64,000 nt of DNA, taken from contig JAVDOI010000005.1 of assembly GCA_032191485.1 (NCBI GenBank), positions 7,679,979 through 7,743,978 on the forward strand, given 5' to 3'. The notes under the pieces are model-generated. The model did not search any database, was not told where the DNA came from, and was given only the letters and a program-made list of their open reading frames with translations. The translations under genes were made by a program, and so were the position numbers. Positions within the stretch are counted from its first letter, which is position 1; the number at the start of each line of letters is the position of its first letter. This DNA is from Leptoclinus maculatus. Its lineage: Eukaryota; Chordata; Actinopteri; Perciformes; Stichaeidae. Of the stretch, positions 12,560 through 22,652 are shown piece by piece.

Positions 12560-15500
12560 GAGCTCCACATCCGTATACTCAAATAAATAGGGGATCTCAT
12601 CCACGTTGTTGAACTCATCTAAATATTCAGCCATGACAAAGCCATGCTTTCTGTACACCAACATCACAGCCTCTGCCTTGTGTTTCCAACGTTGTCTAAG
12701 ACGTCCCCTCTCAAGATGTTAGCCTAGCCTCGGTTAGACACAATAACAAACAGGATCAAGCCAATAGTAAAGAAAAACAGTCTAGTTCTCTGTAGGGTTC
12801 TTTCATTTAAACCAGTCAGACACTTAAAAGAACAACCTGAGCCCGTCAGTGGCAAAAACAAGCACTTTTAGTGAATTTAAATGAAGGTGTCTTGTCTCCA
12901 TTAGTCAGTTAAACTCAAAATCATGGGCAGATAGGGTCCAGGCAGAAACGGAGAGAGGACACGTATTTATAATCGTGGGTTTGCAGACTTGGTGGCGATA
13001 GATTGGGGGCCTTTACCATAGGTCTGGGTTCAGTTTACCTGAGTCTCCAGAGAGCTGACAGTATCGGCGTGGTTTGTCCGAACCTCCAGCAGCTCTGCTC
13101 GGCTCTCTTCCAGACTTTGCTCCAGGCTGGACATCTGAAAAGGCAACGAGTGGACTGATTAATAGGTGGTTTGGTTTCGATATTATTCCCTAGAACAGGG
13201 ACATGATCATAATGAAATACACGTACGGTAAGCTGAACATTACATCTATTAGTTTGAAAGCACAACATGATCAACTAAATGTATTAGAAACGTCTATAAA
13301 GAGATTGACAACTCTTTTAATAAAACACAGACAAGAACTTAATCAGGTTATGACTATTTTCTGATTGAGCCCTGTTCTAGATGCTCTTCACCTCATGGAG
13401 CAGCTCCTGTAGATGCTCGTCCTGGCTCAGGTTCCCCTGGAGCCGTCTCTCCAGAGACGTCACTTTCTTCTGAAGGTCCAATAACAAGCGCTCCTTGTCC
13501 ACCTCTGTTACAGCAGCCTAATGACGTCAAGAGAAGACATGAAACGGGCTTCCATCCAACCTTTCTTTAGTCAATTATAAAAGCTGAATTGTTAATATTG
13601 TGAGTCCAAACGCCTGATGAGATATTTGAAATGAACTCTGTATTTCCTGTTTTCTCCACAAATTTCCCTGCTTTGAATAATTCTCAATCTGGATTATTTG
13701 ATGCTTGAGGAGTTCTACAGAAACCTGACAAGATGTTAATTGCTTACTGAACAAACGCACACTATACTATTACAAATATCCTGTACTATGGCATGTAGTA
13801 CAGTAGCATAGCATAGCAGTCTATTTACATACCAACATGTCCATGAGAAGGATAGTCAATGCCGATCAGTTAAAAAATGCCTTGATCGGCCCCAATGCTG
13901 ATCTTTGAGATGGGATCCTCTTATATGAACTTGAAGTCGCTCAAAGTGACAGCCCTAACGTGTGCTGTCTCCTGACTCTCAGAGACAAGTCATTCACAAT
14001 GTCGTGGTTCATTCTAGGCCGTTGTCAGAAAGTATGCATCGTTTGCATCTTACACACAGATGGAGAGTCTCTATTGGCTTCTGTTCTGACCTTTTGTTGC
14101 TGCAACTTCAGGGCGTCGTGCTCAGTCTGTAGTTCCTGGAGGGACTGCTCTAAAGTCGACACCATGCTCTGTGACTGAAACACAAACATTTCACAAACTC
14201 ACTTGACCCACAGACAGCTGCCATGAAAAGTGATTCATGAAAGAATAGGGTTGATAACGTCAGTTAAGTAGTAGCAGCTTGTGTTGAGGACTGACCTTCT
14301 GGAAGTCTTCAGAGACCTGCTGGATGACTGACTGCAGCTCCTGGCATCGCCCCTCCAGCTCACTGATCTTCTGGTCTGCCTCCTCTCTGAGCAGCAGCAG
14401 TTCCTCTCTGTACAGATGCAGTGACATGCACATTGTCTTCTGGTGTTCTCTCACAAAAACCATAGTTCAACAACAAATGGAAACACATCATTTCTAGAAA
14501 AGGGTGTGAACTGAACTTTAAAGTTAACGGGCAAATCGGCAATGTAACAGCTGGGGACTAAACAGATGTGTCTAGGAAACTATAACTACAGCACATCTAG
14601 AGCACATCTGATTCACAAACTTGACCAACAGACCAAAACAAACGTTTTGAAAAGAACATTGGTTCTTACCGCTCTATCTCCAGCTCAGAGTTGAGACTGC
14701 AGCTCTCCTCGTGCTGCTGCTCCAGAGTCTGGAGTTTCCCTCGAGCCTCCGACAGCCCTTGCTTTGCCGACTGAACTTCAACCTCCTTCTGCTGGAGCTC
14801 CAGATCCCGCTGGCTCAGCTGCTCCTCCTTCTTCAGCAGCTGATGGATGGGAAAGTTAATCGTACTCAAAAAACATACCATGCACTCAACTGCTATGAAC
14901 CCAGGTGGAATCAAATCACACCTCTCAAACATTGGCCTATCCTGTCCGAGGCTTACTCCAAAGCTTAGTTCTTTAAATGACAGCAGATCCTTTCCACCTT
15001 CAATTTTCTATTTAATCACAAAACAACAAATGGATGGTCGAAAACTGCGTAACAGTTTTGAACTAATGCTGCTAATCCAACCATCCAACTCCATATGTAC
15101 GCACCATATGTTTAACTTTAGCCAGCTCCTGCTGCTGAAAGCCCTCCAGTTCATCCAGGTCATCCCTTTTCTGGAAGAGTGCTAAGCTTTGCTCCATCAC
15201 CTCCTCTACCCGGGCTGAAAGGGAAGCCTTCTCCTAAACAAACACAACAGTCATACCATGAACGTACACGTGCATTGGCCACGTTCAGGACATGAGCAGG
15301 CTTAGAGAAACCAAATGGAAGTGTGTTTTCACACAGAAATATGACAATGTGTCCCTTTAGCTTTGGTCACTTGTTTTACTTAAATAGACAGAGTAGGACA
15401 CAAGCAAAACACACTTAGAGAGAGTTTTACTCCTTTTCACCTTCTGACATGTCAGGGAACGTCGCTGCATGTATGTCCCCATCATATGGGGACATACGGG

Positions 15501-18500
15501 ACGCCATGGTTGTCAGATGATCTTGCAGAAATATAGGTTATATGTCACTTTAACCTCGATCAGGAGATGGCTTTACAAACCTTTCACAATCAGTAGATTG
15601 CTTTTAAATTCATGCTAAAGATCACACACCTACTACCCCGATCTCTGAACCAGAGAAGCCTCTGGGGACAAGGGTCTATATTTCCAGGGTTCCGGTGTTA
15701 CCAGCCGATATCGTGTGCTGCTCATTGTTTACAGTCCAATTAGCAACTGAGACTGGAGTTGAGAGATGACTTGTACCACTGGATTGTTTTACAAATAGCC
15801 AGTTTACAAGATGATTTTAAACCAACAAAAAGCTAAATCATCGACAGACGATGACTCGTGGGTTCCCAGATTAAATTTCGACCAATGCGTTCAATCTCTT
15901 TTGCTCTACACACAGACTGTTTACCTGCATTCAACCAAAGCCTGCTCCAATGTGATCAATACTACTCCGACTACAAACGGAAACCAGAACTGAATGAGGA
16001 ATCTATTCATAGATTACTACCCTTAAATCCTGTGGCTGGTCTGCCACCACAACCACCACCACACTGCACAAGTTTGACTGGATCCAGATGGAGACCCGTC
16101 TTTTCAGGGCATCTCAGTCTGGTGGTTTAGTCTGCACCAGACTACCAGTAAGTGCAAGTTCAACTGAGCCCCATCAAACGGGTCAAGTGTGAGAGCACCC
16201 CATTTGAACTCCTTGATCCTTTGCCACTGGACAAATACTACCCACTAACATCTGGCTCTTGTCCCCAGTGGGAAAGGCACCAATGGGCATTAACTCCCAG
16301 GACAAATGAGTCTGCAGTAGTCACAAGTATGTATTGACTCCATGAAACCCTGGTCAATTTGCTCATTTTTGTGTCTTTTCTAGCGCGACGCTATGTGATG
16401 CGCGTCGGACAATTATCGTAATTCATTAACATACAAAACATACAATCATATGCTCTCTACTCAAAGCTACCAGACTCCAATCAGACAACAAGAATTGTAC
16501 CTCACTGATCGTATCAAAACAAACTTTGACAGAAACAAAATACAATTCATCATGTTAGTCCGACAATCAGCAGCTATGGTTTGAGAGCATGAAACAGTGA
16601 CTGAGATATCAAAATTTTAAAAACATCTTCACTGTTTACTAACCCTGTTTTCCAGCACGAGATCGAAACGTGACACACCAGAAAATCATACTCGTCTACT
16701 GGCAATGGGACAGGAGTGTTTCAAGTATTTTTAGCAGGTTTTCACGTGTTTAAAAAAACTGCATAAATGTGCTAATTTTGGTGGAAAAGGTTTGTTTTAG
16801 TTGTTGAACACAGTCACATTTTAAGCTCTCCAATCTCACCATCAACAGCTTATTATTTGAAAGTCACCAATGCTATTTAAAGACTTACCTTTTCCACGTC
16901 AGTCATCTTCTCCATCCATTCCTGCAGGTAAAGGACCGGAAGAAATAAGTAAACAAGCCATAAATCAGGACTGTACGCTATGAGACAGAGCATTTACCTG
17001 ATCCTTCTTTTCCAGTGCCAAAGCCATCCCCTCTGACATTTTGGCTCTGCTGGCCTGGTGAGACTCGTTCTGGTCTTGAAGTTTCTTGATGGATGCTGAG
17101 CAGTGAAAGTGAGAAAGAAAAAAAAGGGAAGATGGAAACCATACAGAGGTTTGTATGCAACTAGAGAGAACAGAAATAATAAATAGCACAAACAGTGGCA
17201 CCGTTAGTAGCTGTGAAAGGTTAAGAGTCAAATTAAGAAGTGTGTTCATCCCAAAAAGCAAAGACAGGCAAAGACAAGCAATGCATGGCATCTAACAAAA
17301 ACTGAAAAAAACTGCAATATCTGTGTGAACTGAGAAAACAAATCCACCCTTCAGTCTACATCTCGTTGAAGCTGCACTGTTCATTACAACTCACTCAATA
17401 GTTCAGTACCAGATAGAACCAACAACAAACTGATTTAACTACTCTTGATACTGGAGAATAAACCTTAATAATCAGTATATTTACCATAAGCTAAGCCTTT
17501 TAAGAGACTGTTGAGCCCAAATCAAAAATACATTTTGTTTCTCTTACCTGTGGTCCCATTTATCAATCTAGATTGTTTTGGTGTGAGTTGCCTAGTTTGG
17601 GAGATATCAGCCGTAGAGATGTCTGCCTTCTCTCCAATAGAATGGGACTAGATGGCACTTGGCTTGTGATGCTCAAAGCGCCCAAAAATACATCTGAAAA
17701 ACTCAACAGCAATGTCTCCTTCAAGAAACCATGACCTGGTTAATCAAGATAATCCATTGACCTTGTTGTGAGCAGTCTTCTGTAGGAACTATGATAATTC
17801 CTATTTCTGAACGATCACAAAGACATGATGTACGAGTTTCTCCACTAAGCCCAACAGACCAGAATGCAACACGGCTATAAGACATGTGGCTGCAATCATT
17901 GTCTTAATGTCCACAACCATAGCTAGGGTAGCTAGTGAGCTATACTTTTATCATACAGTCTATGTTCTTGATACGCGTACGTCCACCTGGAAGCACCAGG
18001 CCAATCAAGTCTTCAGGAGCAGTAACCACGCATTGTAGGAAATCTACCTAAAGTAGTTTGTGGGCAAATTGAGAGAAAGCGAGTACACCAACAAAGTAAC
18101 AGACAATGCATACATAACTCTGAATTCAATGTGCTGAAGAACTACCAGTGTAAGAGGTTTGAGGGTGGATTTCTAGATAGAAAGGAGGAAGCATTCAGCG
18201 CTCCCAAAGCAAACCTCTAAAGCCCATGATATTAGCTTCTGACATAAAAAAAATCATCTTCATGGGAGGAAGTGATGATACGCCAGGTGATGGTTATTAC
18301 AGCGGACAGACAGATGTGAGAATGGAAGCTAATTGGGAGGAGAGTAAAGGTACGTACAATCCTGATGCTTTTCTAATGCAAATTCAAGCTTCTCCTGGGT
18401 CTTCTGCATAATTCGCAGCTGCTCAGCGTAGTCTAGTGTTGGGAAGTAGGGTGATGGGATGGGGTATCAACAGTACACACACACACACACACCAACGCAC

Positions 18501-21500
18501 AACCACACACACAAAACACAAGAAAAAGGAGGAACCGTCAGATGACGGTAAAGAGAGGAGGCAGGACAGAAAGTGAACAAAAGGGAGAAAGCAAAAGGGA
18601 AAACATGATTGAGAAATAATGGAAGGTAAAACTATTAATGATTTTCTTATCTGAGAAAACCATACTGGTTAAAAAGGCTGCATGAGAATGTGCGGCCTTT
18701 AACCTTTTCTAAGGGTGAAACGCCACATAAGACACCCAAAGGAAGGAGGGGCTATTACACTAGTAGAAGAGGAAAAAACAGGATCGTGTCCCATTGAAAA
18801 TATGTCACCAGGCAAAGATTTAAACAGAAATAAATGATCATATTCACTGTGAGACAACGTTTTATTGGAAATTGACTCATTTAAGATTAGAATCTGGATC
18901 TCTGACAAAAGACACAGCATGTTAACAAACTGAGGAGTGTGTAGTGTGAAGTGTTTGTAGTCAGGCAAAGGTCAAATCACTGAAGATTAACTTCTTAATG
19001 ACAGCAGGACTGATTCAAAGTAATTTGCTGTACACAGGTCTCTCTCATAGACAAGAGGCAATCAAGTTTCACTACCAAGACCACTGTTTTATCCAATATT
19101 TTGCCTGTTATGAGTGCAATGTATTGTATTATCATTGATGAATTCATCGATTACCAAAATACGACAATATGCATAACGTGCGGCGGAGCATTTCATGAAT
19201 GGCTGTGCCCGGTGGAAACAAGGGTTCTACCGGAGAACAAGCTGCAGCTAAAAAACCTCACCGGTGATCCTTTTAAGTGTGGAGGTGTTCTAGACAGAGA
19301 CCCAACAATGCGGTGTTTTGCAAACTCTACAAATTGGAAATGGCTTATCACAGCAGTAAAACTGCTACGCATGAACATTTCCGAAAGTGACAGCATACCG
19401 AAGCGCCTTGTCAAGACAGCAGCAGCAGCAAGACAGCACAGTTTTCTATTTTCTGTTTACTTTAATGCACATGTATGAGTGAGGAAAGGGCTTTAACTAA
19501 CGTTACAGCTTGTAAACAACGCCCCCACGCTGATGCAAAAATACATTTGATTATCTTAACTGCATATTACTCCAGTGATGAAATAAATCCATGTCATAAC
19601 CATTTGAAGTTTTCATTCATTCTCCAGTTCAGGGAAATGGTTGCTATAACATACAGTGATTCAATTAATATGTCACAGCAATCCAGTGTTATTTTGATCA
19701 GGCATCGGACAAATAGGGTGTATTATCATGTTACATCTCTTTGTTTTTAAGAGAAGATGATTGAATACAACATTGAAATATTAATCAAACATGTTTATGT
19801 TTATTTTGGGTAAATGTATTGTAATATTAAATAGGAATATCAACAATTAATGTTTACAATAATAAACAACAATCATTAGATGAATCGATAAAAACAATAA
19901 TCGTTACATTAATCGATAAGAAGATAATCGTTACAGTAATCATAAAAAGATAAGTGTTACAGTAATCATAAAAAGATAAGTGTTACATTAATCGATAAGA
20001 AGATAATCGTTACAGTAATCGTAAAAAGATAAGCGTTACATTAATCATAAAAAGATAAGCGTTACATTAATCGTTAAAAGATAATCGTTACATTAACCGT
20101 AAAACAATAATCGTTACATTAACCGTAAAACAATAATCGTTACATTAACCGTAAAAAGATAATCGTTACATTAACCGTAAAACAATAATCGTTACATTAA
20201 TCGTTAAAAGATAATCGTTACATTAACCGTAAAAAGATAATCGTCACATTAATCGTTAAAAGATAATCGTTACATTAACCGTAAAAAGATAATCGTTACA
20301 TTAATCGTAAAAAGATAATCGTTACATTAATCGTTAAAAGATAATCGTTACATTAACCGTAAAAAGATAATCGTCACATTAATCGTAAAAAAGATAATCG
20401 TCACATTAATCGTAAAAAAGATAATCGTCACATTAATCGTAAAAAAGATAATCGTCACATTAATCGTAAAAAAGAGAATCGTTACATTAATCGTAAAAAA
20501 GAGAATCGTTACATTAATCGTAAAAAAGAGAATCGTTACATTAATCGTTAAAAGATAATCGTTACATTAATCGTTAAAAGATAATCGTTACATTAATCGT
20601 TAAAAGATAATCGTTACATTAACCGTAAAAAGATAATCGTTACATTAACCGTAAAAAGATAATCGTTACATTAACCGTAAAAAGATAATAGTTACATTAA
20701 TCGTTAAAAGATAATCGTTACATTAATCGTAAAAAAGATAATCGTTACATTAACCGTAAAAAGATAATCGTTATATTAACCGTAAAAAGATAATCGTCAC
20801 ATTAATCGTAAAAAGATAATCGTTACATTAATCGTAAAACAAGAATCGTTACATTAATCGTAAAAAGATAATCGTTACATTAACCGTAAAAAGATAATAG
20901 TTACATTAATCGTAAAAAGATAATCGTTACATTAATCGTAAAACAAGAATCGTTACATTAATCGTAAAAAGATAATAGTTACATTAATCGTTAAAAGATA
21001 ATCGTTACATTAACCTTAAAACAAGAATCGTTACATTAATCGTAAAAAGATAATCGTTACATTAATCGTTAAAAGATAATCGTTACATTAACCGTAAAAC
21101 AAGAATCGTTACATTAATCGTAAAAAGATAATCGTTACATTAATCGTAAAAAAGATAATCGTTACATTAATCGTAAAAAAGATAATCGTTACATTAATCG
21201 TTAAAAGATAATCGTTACATTAATCAGTAAAAAGATAATCGTTACGTTAATCGTTAAAAGATAATCGTTACATTAATCAGTAAAAAGATAATCGTTACGT
21301 TAATCGTTAAAAGATAATCGTTACATTAATCGTTAAAAGATAATCGTTACGTTAATCGTTAAAAGATAATCGTTACATTAATCGTTAAAAGATAATCGTT
21401 ACGTTAATCGTTAAAAGATAATCGTTACATTAATCGTTAAAAGATAATCGTTACATTAATCAGTAAAAAGATAATCGTTACGTTAATCGTTAAAAGATAA

Positions 21501-22609
21501 TCGTTACGTTAATCGTTAAAAGATAATCGTTAAAAGATAATCGTTAAAAGATAATCGTTACGTTAATCGTTAAAAGATAATCGTTACATTAATCGTTAAA
21601 AGATAATCGTTACATTAATCGTTAAAAGATAATCGTTACATTAATCGTTAAAAGATAATCGTTACATTAATCGTTAAAAGATAATCGTTACATTAATCGT
21701 TAAAAGATAATTGTTACATTAATCAGTAAAAAGATAATCGTTACATTAATCGTTAAAAGATAATTGTTACATTAATCAGTAAAAAGATAATCGTTACATT
21801 AATCGTTAAAAGATAATCGTTACATTAATCGACATGAAGATAATCGTTACAGTAATCGACATAAAGATAATCGTTACATTAATCGACATAAAGATAATCG
21901 TTACATTAATCGACATAAAGATAATCGTTACATTAATCGACATAAAGATAATCGTTACATTAATCGACATAAAGATAATCGTTACATTAATCGACATAAA
22001 GATAATCGTTACATTAATCGACATAAAGATAATCGTTAGGTGCAGCCCTATTGCAATGTTTGTCTTGATGGGTGCTTCACGATTGGTCAATGGTCTGGTA
22101 GTTATAAACTTAAGTGCTTTCATTCATTGTGGGAGTGACAGAGAAAAGAGGCATACAAAGTAAAATTGATAGTTTTTAGAAAATAAGGCACATTGTGAAC
22201 TTGGAGGTCACAGCAGCCTTAAAGGCACAGGGCTGTTAACTGATCATTTATTACATCATTTGCAGGTCAAATAAATCAGTGGATATATTTATCAATGCTG
22301 CAATGGCATTTTTGATTAATGCTTCTTCAGCCTTGGTGAATCAGAATTGGCCATTTGATTTTAATTGTGATATTTCATCCTCCAACAGTTATGATAGGAT
22401 ATATTGCTAACAGGTACAAGTTACACTTGGGTCACATTTCTCTGATCCTGAGTACTGGTCTCTGAGAGCTACAGCTGCTTAACCTCAGTCTGACAGTCCT
22501 ACCTGAGAGCTTGGCCTCCAGCTTCCGGATCTGATCATTCCTTCTGAGAAGCTGGGCGGGCAGGTCGTCTCTGGAGCTGCTGCCGTCAGATGCCTGAAAA
22601 CACACACAA

Positions 22610-22652
<43 letters not shown>

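Noticed and set aside
19890..22036. Regular repeats resembling a CRISPR array.
   Set aside because: Units are contiguous with no spacers, in a eukaryotic intron, and drift by point changes; it is a satellite.
21806..22163. Open frames on both strands over the satellite's right end.
   Set aside because: The 27-bp unit is divisible by three, so frames stay open by repetition; no coding signal.
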